Positions 36,699 to 46,300 of a stretch of 60,418 bases of DNA are shown in pieces. The notes under the pieces are model-generated. The model was given only the letters and a program-made list of their open reading frames with translations. It had not been told where the DNA came from and searched no databases. Source of the DNA: Gemmataceae bacterium (GTDB lineage Bacteria > Planctomycetota > Planctomycetia > Gemmatales > Gemmataceae); contig JAIEPT010000012.1 of NCBI GenBank assembly GCA_019748295.1, forward strand, positions 1 to 60,418, read 5' to 3'. A program made the position numbers and the translations under genes. Position 1 is the stretch's first letter; every line of letters begins with the position of its first letter.

Positions 36699-37005
36699 CT
36701 AAAGTAGTCCAAGCCGGCGGAAAATATCTGCGTCGTCCCCGTCGTATGTCCTCGACCGCAATTACCCAGATGCGGGCGGGTTCAACAACGTACGCGACAC
36801 CAAGTGGAAATCGCCGTAAGGGAGCTATTCTGACATTGGTGGCCTCTTCTGCGGCGAAGAGGCAAGGATTGTCTCGAACCCGGTTCAACGTGGCCTTATG
36901 CTCGATCCGAACGGCTCTGCCCAGGCCCTTTTGAACTCGCTCGTACCACTCGATGCTTTCCAACAAATCAAGCCTGGCCTCAGGCATCAGCTCCAAAGGC
37001 TTCAT
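36699..37005 (-). pseudogene. ParE/RelE-type toxin, probable frameshift near its end
   Basis: From the ATG at 37005: MKPLELMPEARLDLLESIEWYERVQKGLGRAVRIEHKATLNRVRDNPCLFAAEEATNVRIAPLRRFPLGVAYVVEPARIWVIAVEDIRR, a typical ParE/RelE toxin. In this frame there is no stop until 36427, inside the opposite-strand fae gene. Moving one base near 36745 gives a short natural ending (GDDADIFRRLGLL) and a stop at 36699. One lost or gained base is the simplest explanation. If the open frame is used, a 193-residue protein results. The ATG overlaps the antitoxin stop. Confidence 0.6.
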
Positions 37006-37226
37006 GGATACCGCTCTTCGAGCTCCGCCAACATTTCGTCCAAAGGGATTCCTTGAACAGTGCCAGATCGGAGCCGCTCGATTCGGCGTCGCAATTCCGC
37101 CTGCCATTCATGATCCACATCGTCCGTCGAAAGCACGGAATTGACGATACTCAATGCGAGATCAAGCCGATCGGAGGGGGGAAGTTGCTTCACTTGCCCC
37201 ATGACGCTGTCGATGACTTCTGCCAT
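37002..37226 (-). CDS. Addiction-module antitoxin
   Basis: 74 residues from the ATG at 37226, with GAGG 6 bases upstream. MAEVIDSVMGQVKQLPPSDRLDLALSIVNSVLSTDDVDHEWQAELRRRIERLRSGTVQGIPLDEMLAELEERYP. This matches the family of short addiction-module antitoxins that start with 'LP..DRLELA' and end with 'EARRRLAELxxGxVxxIPxEEV...L'. It overlaps the toxin ATG by ATGA. It would neutralise the toxin at 36699-37005. Confidence 0.85.
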   Translation of the reverse strand: MAEVIDSVMGQVKQLPPSDRLDLALSIVNSVLSTDDVDHEWQAELRRRIERLRSGTVQGIPLDEMLAELEERYP

Positions 37227-37286
37227 ATGCACCTCGGGTTGCCGTCGGAATAACACATCAGCGTCGTCTTTTGCAGTCCGCCCTGC

Positions 37287-37886
37287 CTACACGTTCTCGT
37301 TGTCCATGTCTTCCAGATATACCCGCAGTTTGCGGATCGCCTTGTACTTCTCGTCGCTGATGCGGTCCGGCGTCGTTCCCAGTTCCTTGGCGATGTCGCC
37401 GATGCCGAAACCTTCGCCGGTGCGCTGGAGGATCTGCTGCTGACGGCCGGTCAGCACCTGGCGGGATGCGTGCTCCACCAACTGCCGTTGCTCGTCGAGT
37501 CGGCGTTCGTTCTCGATGCGGCTGTCGGAAACGGGGCGTTCGTCGACGTTGCGGAAACGCCGTTCGCGCTGCACTCGCTTCTTCACCGTGTCGATGGCCC
37601 GGACGAACTCGCGATGCGAATCGCCTTCGCGGTCGTCGAGAATCTCGGGCCAGCCGCCCACGGGAACGCGTTCGAGCAGACGGACCATGACCTCCTGAGT
37701 GCAATCGACCCAGCGGTCCACGGGCACGCCCGCGTTGCGCCAGCATGAAGTGCAGTAACGGCTAAGACCTTGAATGGCCTCGGGAGCCGCCTCGGCGTGC
37801 GAGGGGCTGACGGTCAGGGCGGCGCCGATGAACATCGCCATCATGGCGCCCGGCCTACGCGATCGCGGCAACACCGCGTTCATCAT
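37287..37886 (-). CDS. Sigma-70-like (ECF-type) factor with hydrophobic N-terminus
   Basis: 199 residues. The second half is a sigma region-4-like DNA-binding module: EHASRQVLTGRQQQILQRTGEGFGIGDIAKELGTTPDRISDEKYKAIRKLRVYL. The middle (GLSRYCTSCWRNAGVPVDRWVDCTQEVMVRLLERVP..HREFVRAIDTVKKRVQRERRFR) corresponds to region 2 with a CTSC pair. The first 30 residues (PGAMMAMFIGAALTVSPSHAEAAP) look like a signal or membrane segment, odd for a sigma factor; the ATGs at residues 14-17 do not remove it. It could be a membrane-tethered regulator. Confidence 0.7.
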   Translation of the reverse strand: MMNAVLPRSRRPGAMMAMFIGAALTVSPSHAEAAPEAIQGLSRYCTSCWRNAGVPVDRWVDCTQEVMVRLLERVPVGGWPEILDDREGDSHREFVRAIDTVKKRVQRERRFRNVDERPVSDSRIENERRLDEQRQLVEHASRQVLTGRQQQILQRTGEGFGIGDIAKELGTTPDRISDEKYKAIRKLRVYLEDMDNENV

Positions 37887-38186
37887 CGGTCCTTTCGTGC
37901 GAGGAATCCAGAGCGTAATCCATCATAAGACCGGGACAACTCAACGGGCGAATCTCGTTTTGGTTCCATTTCGCGTACCGTTTTCCGCAGCCTATCGACG
38001 CAACTCTTTTATAGGTCAATAGCGTTGGAAGATGTCGCGGTTCCATTTCCGTTCAGTTTCGCCTGCCGGGCATCCCCGATTCGGCAGCAAGTCGGATCGA
38101 AAATCGGCGTCTTACACGAACCCGAAGCGTCAGCGAGGGAAGACCTTGACCTCGCTGACGCTTCGGGGTAGTGCAGAAAACTCGCC
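37887..38186. other. Short gene-free stretch
   Basis: About 300 bases upstream of the sigma-factor gene and after the protease gene's stop. It holds only the family-J hairpin. The sigma-factor promoter should lie near 37900-37990, but no clear hexamers stand out. Confidence 0.6.
38121..38168. repeat. Repeat family J hairpin
   Basis: CCCGAAGCGTCAGCGAGGG and CCTCGCTGACGCTTCGGGG form a near-perfect 18-bp stem with a 10-base loop, 19 bases past the protease-fusion stop. Probably doubles as a transcript-end hairpin. Confidence 0.8.
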
Positions 38187-40418
38187 TCACTTGCGAGCTT
38201 CCGCTCGTCGCTTCAGTTCGCGCACACGGTCGAGGTCGGCGGCGCCTTCGGCGTTTTCCAGCAAATAATCGCAGTCGCTGATCACCTCGGAGTGCCGACC
38301 CGACTGGAATTGGAGCACCGCCCGCACCCAGCGTTCTTCATGCTGAGCTGGATCCAACGTCAAGATGCCGTCAAGATAGCGGAGCATGGCGTCGCGGTCG
38401 GCATCCTTGTCGGCGAGGTTGATCAGGTTGTGCAGCACGCGGACCAGAATCGCCTTTTTGGGCACCGTCCTCAGGTCCTTGTTACGCAGCGCCTTGCCGG
38501 TCGATGCCATCACCTTCCGCTCGGCCGCCTCCTCGCTCATGTACTTGCCCCCTTCGAAGACGTCGATCATGATCGCCGTCTCCCCCTTCGGCTCATGGCG
38601 GACGACGAAATGCCCCGGCAGGCCGACGCCGACAAGGTTCAACCCGATGCGTCGGCCGATCTCGATGTAGGTCACCGCGAGCGTAATCGGCAGGCCTTCG
38701 CGGTCGTCGAGCACTTCATTCAGGTAGCTGTTCGCCTTCGAATAGTAGTCGTGCCGGCTGCCATGGAAGCCGCGATCCTCGAAGAGAAACTTGTTGAGCG
38801 CTTCGATCTTCTTCTCGTCGTCCGCATCCTTCGGCAAAGCCTGCTTCAACTCACGCGCCAAACGGTCGAACTCGTTGCGGTACGCCTCCACGTCGAGTTC
38901 TTCGTTGTCGAGCTTCGCGATCAGAAGGGCGCCCCGGGCAAGGTCGAAGTTCTTCTCGTCCTTCTTCGCTTCCTTCGTGAGTTCCGTGAGCACCACCTGC
39001 ACATGCAATCGGCTGGCGAGTGCCTTGAGCTGGGCCGCTTGCTTCTCAAGTTTGCGAGCTTCCTCGCGAAGAATCGCCATGCTCGGGTCGCCCCCGGGCA
39101 GCAATTTTTCGATCGCTTCGGCCGACGTGCTCTTGTCGTCGAGATACGCATTGACCGCCTTTTTCAGCGACGCGATCTGATCGTCCGGCAACCGTGCGGC
39201 GCCGAGCTTCTTGCCGACCTGAAACCGCTTGAATTCCGCCACCGTCTGCCGAAACTTCGCAATGCCTGCTTTGTCGCCGAACGGCTTGAAGTTCTTCTCT
39301 TCGTGAACCAACTGATCGTTGACGAAGCACTGGGCGGAATCCTTGTCGATGTCGATGCGGACGCGAAGTTGGTTCCATTCGCCGGGCCGGTAATGCGAGG
39401 TCGGAGCGTCGTGAAGGATTTTCCAGGAATAGACGTCGGGGCCCTCGAATCGCGTGAACCGCAATTTGCCTGCGGTGGGATAGAACCCGTAATGCCGATC
39501 GCCGACGTCGCCGCCAAAGATCAGCCCGGCGGCTCCCGCTTCGTCGTCGAGCTTCACGGCCACCGAAATCTCATACGGCGCCTTCGGCATCGCGTGTTGC
39601 CAAAGGGCGAAGGTTCGTCCGCCGAAACCGGCGCCCGTGCCATCCGCGGTGATGCGTCCCGCGCGTTGCCGCCAGCGGCCGCCATGCACCGTCTTCCACT
39701 CGCTTTTGTCGAGCACGCCCAGGGTGAGCCATTTTTCCATGGGGACGGTGTTCGGCTTCTTGAGCATCGAATGCACGGCATTGACCGGCACCGCGAAGCC
39801 AAGATTGGCGGTGACGAGCGATTTGAGCGTGACGACGCCGACAACCCTGCCCTGCGTATCGATCACGGGCCCGCCGCTGTTGCCTTGCTCGATCGGCATC
39901 GCGATCTGCAGCATGTTGACGCCTTCGACATCGCGGGTGCCGGACAGGACGCCCGCCACCACGCTGTACTTCAGCCCCTGCGGATGCCCAATGGCCGCGA
40001 GCGCCTGGCCCACGGTGAGTTTGTCCGAATCGCCGAGCGCGAGCGGCTTGAGCCCCTTGGCGTCGATCTTCACGATGGCAAGATCGAGATGCCGATCGAA
40101 CGCATGGACCGAGACGACGTCGTGCCGTTTGCCGTCCGCCATCTGAACCGAGATGGGGCGGGCATCGCCGATGACGTGCATATTGGTGACGATGAGGCCG
40201 TCTTCGGAAACGATGAAGCCGCTGCCGAGCCCCGATTCCTTCCCTTCGCGTCCCGTGTAGTGAATGACGACGACGGAAGGCTTGGTCAGCTCGGTCAATT
40301 TCTCGACGCTAAGAGCCGTCTTCTCCTTGGGCTCCGCCTTCTCCTTCTTCGCTTCTTGAGCAACAGCGAAAAGCGGCAGGACCAGGGCGATCAACGCAGC
40401 AGCAAGCAGGCGGGGCAT
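38187..40418 (-). CDS. Secreted trypsin-like protease fused to SirB1/transglutaminase-like domain
   Basis: 743 residues from the ATG at 40418, with GGAG 9 bases upstream. Signal peptide LLAAALIALVLPLFAVAQ. Residues 35-220 are an HtrA-type serine protease with His in TNMHVIG, Asp in HLDLAIVKID and Ser in PIEQGNSGGPV. Residues 235-385 are a beta-sandwich like concanavalin/DUF1080 (SEWKTVHGGRWRQRAGRI..YEISVAVKLDDEAGAAGLIFGGD..RVRIDIDKDSAQCFVNDQLV). A helical linker follows, then a SirB1-like domain at 530-720 (ALNKFLFEDRGFHGSRHDYYSKANSYLNEVLDDREGLPITLAVTYIEIGRRIGLNLVGVGLPGHFVVRHE) ending in TPR-like helices. No PDZ domain is seen. Confidence 0.88.
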   Translation of the reverse strand: MPRLLAAALIALVLPLFAVAQEAKKEKAEPKEKTALSVEKLTELTKPSVVVIHYTGREGKESGLGSGFIVSEDGLIVTNMHVIGDARPISVQMADGKRHDVVSVHAFDRHLDLAIVKIDAKGLKPLALGDSDKLTVGQALAAIGHPQGLKYSVVAGVLSGTRDVEGVNMLQIAMPIEQGNSGGPVIDTQGRVVGVVTLKSLVTANLGFAVPVNAVHSMLKKPNTVPMEKWLTLGVLDKSEWKTVHGGRWRQRAGRITADGTGAGFGGRTFALWQHAMPKAPYEISVAVKLDDEAGAAGLIFGGDVGDRHYGFYPTAGKLRFTRFEGPDVYSWKILHDAPTSHYRPGEWNQLRVRIDIDKDSAQCFVNDQLVHEEKNFKPFGDKAGIAKFRQTVAEFKRFQVGKKLGAARLPDDQIASLKKAVNAYLDDKSTSAEAIEKLLPGGDPSMAILREEARKLEKQAAQLKALASRLHVQVVLTELTKEAKKDEKNFDLARGALLIAKLDNEELDVEAYRNEFDRLARELKQALPKDADDEKKIEALNKFLFEDRGFHGSRHDYYSKANSYLNEVLDDREGLPITLAVTYIEIGRRIGLNLVGVGLPGHFVVRHEPKGETAIMIDVFEGGKYMSEEAAERKVMASTGKALRNKDLRTVPKKAILVRVLHNLINLADKDADRDAMLRYLDGILTLDPAQHEERWVRAVLQFQSGRHSEVISDCDYLLENAEGAADLDRVRELKRRAEARK

Positions 40419-40513
40419 GACACGCTCCACAGGCGGGAACTCAGAGAGCCGACGCGTCATTGTGGCGCCTTTCGCCCGAAATTGCGAGTCGGAGCGCCCC
40501 GATCGACTGGTCG

Positions 40514-40560
40514 TCTGTAGGGAACGCCCTCCGTGGCGTTCCGTCAGACTGGACGCGCAC
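40514..40560. repeat. Repeat family L hairpin, copy L2
   Basis: CTGTAGGGAACGCCCTCCGT followed by GGCGTTCC and the GTCAGACTGGACGCG tail. The same hairpin and tail occur at 46974, also just left of a family-B repeat. Confidence 0.7.
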
Positions 40561-40587
40561 ATTCCCGAGCGTCCACATCCCCGATCC

Positions 40588-40646
40588 CCGCTTGCGGCTT
40601 AGCGATTGCACGGTCCACGCGGATCGCTAAGCCGCAAGCGGAAGAC
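40588..40646. repeat. Repeat family B, copy B3
   Basis: CCCGCTTGCGGCTTAGCGAT on the left and ATCGCTAAGCCGCAAGCGGA on the right, with an internal CACGGTCCACGCG spacer. Confidence 0.85.
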
Positions 40647-40756
40647 CTGCGCGATCCGAAAGAACTTCGTAGTTGCAGGCGAGATCGTCTTCTCGCGTAC
40701 GGTCTTTTTTCGCTATCATTCCCGCCGACCTGCCTTCCCTCATTGCACGGACTTGC

Positions 40757-41710
40757 ATGGGCGAAAAGAAACGCTCGCGGATGGTTGATTTTCTCGTCTA
40801 CGCGACGGTGCGCGTCGTCGTGTGCCTCGTGCAGGCGATGTCGTTCGAGTCGGCCCTTTCGTTTGCGGAATTCCTTGCCCGCCTTGCGTATCGCGTCAAC
40901 AAACGGCATCGGCTGGTCGCGGAGGAGAATCTTCGCAAGGCGTTTCCCGGCCAATTCACGGACGCTCAGATCGATGTGATGGTGCGGAACACCTATCGCC
41001 ATTGGTGCCGGGTGCTGATCGAGATTCTGTTCATCCCGCGGCGGCTGCATCTCACCAATTACAAGAAGCACATTTCGCTCAGCGATCCGCCGCTCATCAC
41101 GGATGCGCTGCTTTCGGGTCGGCCGTTGCTCGTCGTTACCGGGCATTTCGGCAACTGGGAGATGGCGGGTTACGCCCTCGGCATGTTCGGCTTCGAGACC
41201 TACGCCATCGCGAGGGCGCTCGACAATCCGCACCTCGATGCGTTTCTGCGCCGATTTCGCGAACACACGGGGCAGAAGATTCTTGCCAAGCAGGGGGACT
41301 TCGACCGCATCCAAGACGTGCTCCGCGACGGCGGCGTGCTGGCGACGCTTGCGGATCAGGATGCGGGGCAGCGCGGGCTTTTCGTCGACTTCTTTGGCCG
41401 ACCGGCCTCGACGCACAAGGCGGTCGCGCTGATGGCGATCGAGCACAATGTGCCGATGATCGTCACCGGCACGCCTCGATTGGAAGGCAGCTACGTCGTC
41501 TGCGCGACGCGCCTGATCGACCCCGCGAATTACGAGCGAAGCCCCGATGCGGTGAAAGAGATCACGCAGCAATTCACCTCGGACCTCGAACATCTGGTGC
41601 GGCTCGCGCCGGAGCAGTATTTTTGGCTGCATCGCCGCTGGAAGCATCAGCCGCAGCCGCGGAAGAAGAAAGCAAAGCCAAGTCCCTCTCCCGTCGCGGA
41701 AACGCCATGA
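40757..41710 (+). CDS. LpxL/HtrB-family lipid acyltransferase
   Basis: 317 residues from the ATG at 40757; a GTG or ATG further upstream is possible. VRNTYRHWCRVLIEILFIPRRLHLTNYKKHI, then the catalytic HFGNWE motif in LLVVTGHFGNWEMAGYALGMFG, RALDNPHLDAFLRRFREHTGQKILAKQGDFDRIQDVLRDGGVLATLADQDAGQRGLFVDFFGRPASTHKAVALMA and the PEQYFWLHRRWK ending. This is the late acyltransferase family that adds acyl chains to lipid A or related lipids. The stop overlaps the next start (ATGA), so it heads a three-gene operon. Confidence 0.9.
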   Translation: MGEKKRSRMVDFLVYATVRVVVCLVQAMSFESALSFAEFLARLAYRVNKRHRLVAEENLRKAFPGQFTDAQIDVMVRNTYRHWCRVLIEILFIPRRLHLTNYKKHISLSDPPLITDALLSGRPLLVVTGHFGNWEMAGYALGMFGFETYAIARALDNPHLDAFLRRFREHTGQKILAKQGDFDRIQDVLRDGGVLATLADQDAGQRGLFVDFFGRPASTHKAVALMAIEHNVPMIVTGTPRLEGSYVVCATRLIDPANYERSPDAVKEITQQFTSDLEHLVRLAPEQYFWLHRRWKHQPQPRKKKAKPSPSPVAETP

Positions 41711-42702
41711 CCGCCAAGCACGTGCTCGGACTCGACATCGGCGGCGCCAATCTCAAAGCGGCCGATGTCCGGCGCCGTGCGCTGAACCGATCCTTTCCGT
41801 TATGGAAGACGCCCAGCGAATTGAGCGAACGCTTGCGCGCATTGATCGGAGAATATCCCGAGACGACGGAGCTCGCGGTCGTGATGACCGGCGAACTATG
41901 CGATTGCTTCGCGACCAAGTCGGAGGGCGTCGTTCACATCGTTCGCAGCGTCTACGAAGCGGCGAAGCTGTCGGCCCGATTTTGGACGACGGATGGCGTT
42001 TTCGTTTCCGATCAGACCGCGATCGCCGAACCCGAGCGTGTGGCCGCCGCGAACTGGCACGCCCTGGCGACGTATGCGGGCCGATTCGCGGGGACGGATC
42101 CCGCGTTGCTCCTCGACATCGGCTCGACCACGACCGACATCATCCCCATTGCGGACGGCAAACCCGCGACGCTGGGGCGCACCGATCCCGAGCGATTGCG
42201 TTCGGCGGAACTCGTTTACACCGGCGTTCGGCGCACGCCGCTGTGTGCGGTCTTCGGCATGGAGAAGGCGGCCGAGTTTTTCGCGACGATGGACGACGTT
42301 TACCTGCTGTTGGAGGAAACGACGGAGAAACCCAAAGACAGCGACACCGCCGACGGTCGGCCTCGAACGCGGACACACGCACATGCCCGGATCGCACGCA
42401 TGGAGTGCGACGACGCGAAAGGCTTCGGCCTGGAGCAAGCCGTCGCACTTGCCGAAGATGCCAGGGGTCGTCAGCTGACTTATCTCGCTTACGCGTTGCA
42501 ACGCGTGCTCAGTCGCATCGCGCCGACGCCACGGCTTGTGATTACCTCCGGCGAAGGCGAGTTTCTCGCACCATCGATCTTGGCTCGCGCGAGTCTTGGC
42601 CGAACGCCGCGACGATCGCTCGGCGACGAACTTGGCCCCGCCGCATCGTCGGCCGCTTGCGCGTTTGCAGTCGCCATGCTTGCGAATGAGGCGGGCCGAT
42701 GA
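41707..42702 (+). CDS. Hydantoinase/oxoprolinase-family protein linked to tetrahydromethanopterin pathway
   Basis: 331 residues. Actin-like ATPase fold: VLGLDIGGANLKAADVRRRALNRSFPLWKTPSELSERLRALI, VVMTGELCDCFATKSEGVVHIV, ALLLDIGSTTTDIIPIADGKPATLGRTDPERLRSAELVYTGVRRTPLC and ITSGEGEFLAP. This matches the COG1548 family of methylotrophs and methanogens, whose archaeal members include MfnF for the methanofuran moiety. The gene is translationally coupled to both neighbours and, with fae at 36084, shows that the organism carries H4MPT-linked C1 genes. Confidence 0.88.
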   Translation: MTAKHVLGLDIGGANLKAADVRRRALNRSFPLWKTPSELSERLRALIGEYPETTELAVVMTGELCDCFATKSEGVVHIVRSVYEAAKLSARFWTTDGVFVSDQTAIAEPERVAAANWHALATYAGRFAGTDPALLLDIGSTTTDIIPIADGKPATLGRTDPERLRSAELVYTGVRRTPLCAVFGMEKAAEFFATMDDVYLLLEETTEKPKDSDTADGRPRTRTHAHARIARMECDDAKGFGLEQAVALAEDARGRQLTYLAYALQRVLSRIAPTPRLVITSGEGEFLAPSILARASLGRTPRRSLGDELGPAASSAACAFAVAMLANEAGR

Positions 42703-43265
42703 GCGGCTTCATCGTGGTGAAGGTCGGGGGCAGCCTCTACGATCTTCCTGACCTCGGCGTTCGTTTGCGTCGCTTCCTGGGCGAACTCGACGCCGGGCGC
42801 ATCGCAGTCGTTCCGGGCGGCGGCATCACCGCGGATGCGATTCGATCGTTTGATGCCGTGCATCGCCTTGGCGAAGAATCATCGCACTGGCTGGCGCTAA
42901 GAACCCTCACGGTCAACGCTCATTTCCTCGCGGGATTTCTGCCGAATTACACGGTCGCAGCGGATATCCGGCAACCGCGTGTTCTCCTGGACGCGTTCGA
43001 ATTCGTCAAGCAGGATGAGACTCGCCCCGATCCTATCCCGCATATTTGGGATGCGACCAGCGATTGCGTCGCGGCCCAACTCGCATGGCGCGGCGACGCC
43101 GATCAACTCGTTCTTCTCAAGTCGCGGGCATGGCCCGGCGGCGACTGGTTGCAGGCAGCCGACGAAGGCGTCGTCGATCGCCTTTTTCCCTCCTACGCGA
43201 AGCGTCTTGGCTCCACGGCGATTCGCGTCGTCTGCTTGCGCGGTCCAGCGGAAGCGTCGGGGTGA
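42699..43265 (+). CDS. Amino-acid kinase-family protein (MfnE-like)
   Basis: 188 residues, starting in an ATGA overlap with the gene before. MSGFIVVKVGGSLYDLPDLGVRLRRFLGELDAGRIAVVPGGGITADAIRSFDAVHRLGEESSHWLALRTLTVNAHFLAGFL..VLLDAFEFVKQDETRPDPIPHIWDATSDCVAAQLAWRGDADQLVLLKS. VVKVGGS and VVPGGG are the kinase phosphate loops. It is shorter than acetylglutamate kinase and similar to the small kinases found beside COG1548 genes, such as archaeal MfnE. Probably acts in the same cofactor pathway. Confidence 0.85.
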   Translation: MSGFIVVKVGGSLYDLPDLGVRLRRFLGELDAGRIAVVPGGGITADAIRSFDAVHRLGEESSHWLALRTLTVNAHFLAGFLPNYTVAADIRQPRVLLDAFEFVKQDETRPDPIPHIWDATSDCVAAQLAWRGDADQLVLLKSRAWPGGDWLQAADEGVVDRLFPSYAKRLGSTAIRVVCLRGPAEASG

Positions 43266-43399
43266 GGATGCGCGTCGGAAATCGTTAAGTTTGTGCGATT
43301 TGCGAAAGCGACCGGACGAGTCTCAATGCTTGACGTGTGCGTTCGTTCCGTCTAAGGTATGCCGGATATCCTCCGCAGGTCGCTGTCTGCTCCCGACCG

Positions 43400-46300
43400 A
43401 TGGAGTCCGCAAACCTCGCTTCGTTGGGCGCCGCAAACATGCATCCGATTACGCCGCAAGAGTGCTCCCGCATTGCTCAAGATCTGCAGATCCGCAAGGT
43501 GCAGGTCGAAAGCGTCATCCAACTGCTCGATGAAGGGAACACCGTCCCTTTCATCACACGTTATCGCAAGGAGCGCACCGGCGGGCTCAACGAAGACGTG
43601 ATTCGGCAGATTCAGAGGCGGGCGAATGTCCTACGCTCTCTTGCGGATCGCAAGGCGACCATCCTTCGCAGCATCGAGAATCAAGGCCGGCTCACTCCGG
43701 AGCTGCGCGAAGCGATCCTGCACGCCGAGACGAACAAACGCCTCGACGATCTTTACCTGCCCTACAAGCCCAAGAAGAAGACGCTCGCCGCCGCGGCACG
43801 CGACAAGGGGCTCGAACCGCTCGCCCTCGCGATCGCCCACAGCGACCCGGCCGTCGAGAACCTCGACGAGATGTTCGCGGGATTGGTCAACCCCGAGAAG
43901 GGGCTGAACACGCCGGACGATGTGAAAGCGGGCGTAGGACATATCCTCGCCGAGATCATTCATGAAGCGGCCGAGGCGCGGGCTCCCGTGCGGGCCGTCC
44001 TTTGGGAAACCGGCCAAATCTGCGCGGGCAAGAACGAAAAGCTGCCCGAAGGCCAGGGGCAGGAATACAAGGACTACTTCACCTTCAAGGAAGGCGCCCG
44101 GCAGATTCCGCCGCACCGCATCCTCGCCATCAATCGCGGCGAGAAGGACGGGGCGCTCAAGATTCATCTCGATTTCGATCGAGAGCGAGTCAACGCGGTC
44201 GCATTGCGGGCGACTTCGGAAATACTGCTGAAACGCGCCGGCCAGCCGCAGATTCTGACGCCTGCGCGCCCGCAAGGGGGTCCGCGCGGCGCGGCACAAA
44301 CGTCCGCAACGGAAGTACCGCCTGTTGAAACGCCCACTGGGGAAACGCCTCCTTCGGATGCGCCGCCCGCCGAAGCGTTACACGCCGAAACGCCGGTCGG
44401 AGAAACGCCCGCCCCGGTCGATGCCGCCCAAACCACGCCGCCGTCGGAAGTCGTCGAGACGCCACACGCGTCCCCGGCTGACCTCGCTCCCGCTCCGACG
44501 GCGGAGACCTCTCCCGCTCCCGAATCGGCTCCCGAATCTGCGGAGACGCCCAGCGAGCCCGCGACCCCGGAAGCGGCTCCTCTGGTGGCTTCGATGTCCG
44601 CTTCGGTGCCGATGCCGGAGCTGAAGGGCGAACCGCTCGTCCCCGATGGCGAGTTCAAAACGCCCTTCGGCGCCTTCTGGAAATTGGTGCTCGACGACGC
44701 GCTCGCTCGATTGTTGTTGCCGAACCTCGAACGCGAAATCCGTCACGAGTTGACGGATGAAGCCGAGTCGCACGCGGTGGCCGTGTTCGCTCGGAATCTT
44801 CGCAGTCTGTTGATGCAGCCGCCGTTGCATGGCCGTCGCGTCCTGGCGATCGATCCCGGCTATCGCACCGGTTGCAAGCTCGCCGTGCTCGACGAGTACG
44901 GCAACCTGACCGACAACGACATCATCTATCCCTTCGGCCCGCCGCCGAAGAAGGGACGTGAACGCGGGGAACGAGGCGAACGTGGACGACGCGACGCAGC
45001 CCCCGCGGCTCCTTCGGCCGAATCGGCGACTCCGCCGGAAACATCGAATGCAGCACCTTCGCCCGAAAACGCATCGGCGCCGCCCGCGGAGGAAACGCCG
45101 ACGCCTGCGCCAGCGGCTGAAGCTCCGCCGGCCGACATCGGCACTCAGTTCGCCGAGACTCCCGTTCCGCCGCCGGAATCGACTCCGGTCGCCGAGCAGC
45201 CTCCTGTTCAGGTCCCTTCGCCTGGAACGATGGCTGCGCCCACTGAGAAATCGACGCCGCCGGCACCCGAAGCGACCCCGGCCGCGCCGCCCGCACCTCC
45301 GGTCGATCGTCGGGCGGAAGCCAAGGCCAAGCTCGCGGAGATGGTTCGCAAGCACCAGATTCAAGTCGTCGCGCTCGGCAACGGCTCGGGTTGCCGTGAG
45401 ACGGAAGAGATCGTCGCCGAGGTCATCGGTTCCGACATTCCGGAGCTTGCGTACGTCATCGTCAACGAAGCGGGAGCCAGCCACTACTCCGTCAGCCAAG
45501 TGGGGCGTGAAGAGTTCCCGAACTTCGACGCCACGCTCCGCAGCACGATTTCGATTGGCCGTCGTCTGCAAGATCCGCTCAGCGAACTGGTGAAGGTCGA
45601 GCCGCAGAATGTCGGCGTCGGCCTTTATCAGCACGACATGAGCAAGAAGGAACTGAAGGAATCGCTCGACGGCGTCGTCGAATCGTGCGTCAACACGGTC
45701 GGCGTCGATCTCAACACCGCGAGCGTTCCGCTGCTTCGGCACGTCTCGGGCCTGAACCAACTAGTAGCCCGCGAGATCGTCGAATACCGCAAGCAGCATG
45801 GCGCCTTCACCTCGCGTGACCAGCTCATGCAGGTTTCCGGCTTCGGGCCCACCCGCTACGTTCAATCGGCTGGCTTCCTCAAGATTCCCGCCAGCGGCAA
45901 CCCGCTCGATCGCACCTGGATCCACCCCGAAAGCTACGGCCTTGCCGAGCAGCTTTTGGCCGAGGTCGGCGCCGCGCCCGCCACGCTGGAAGACAAAGCT
46001 GCACAGGACGAGCTTCGCACCAAGTTCATGGCGCTCGACATCGATGAGGTGGCCAAGAAGCACAATGCCGGCGTGCCGACGGTGCTCGACATTCTTGACG
46101 CCCTCGCCCGCCCCGGCCGCGATCCGCGCGAAGACCTGCCGGCCCCCGTTTTCAAGAAGGGCATCCTCAAGATCGAGGACTTGCAGGCGGGCATGCAGCT
46201 CAAGGGGACGGTGCTCAACGTCGTCGATTTCGGCGCCTTCGTCGATATCGGCCTGAAGGATTCGGGCCTCGTCCACATCAGCGAGATGGCGAACCACTAC

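Larger units (their letters stand above)
40419..40756. other. Divergent intergenic stretch with repeats L2 and B3
   Basis: 338 bases between the divergent protease-fusion and acyltransferase genes. It holds hairpin L2 and repeat B3, then TTTTTTCGCTATCATTCCCG (about 40705), a possible -10 region for the acyltransferase. No gene. Confidence 0.6.

Noticed and set aside
38292..40520. Open frame of 742 codons on the plus strand
   Set aside because: Antisense to the protease-SirB1 fusion, whose motifs are unmistakable.
44378..45760. Open frame of 460 codons on the minus strand
   Set aside because: Antisense to the low-complexity inserts of Tex; Arg/Gly-rich shadow translation.
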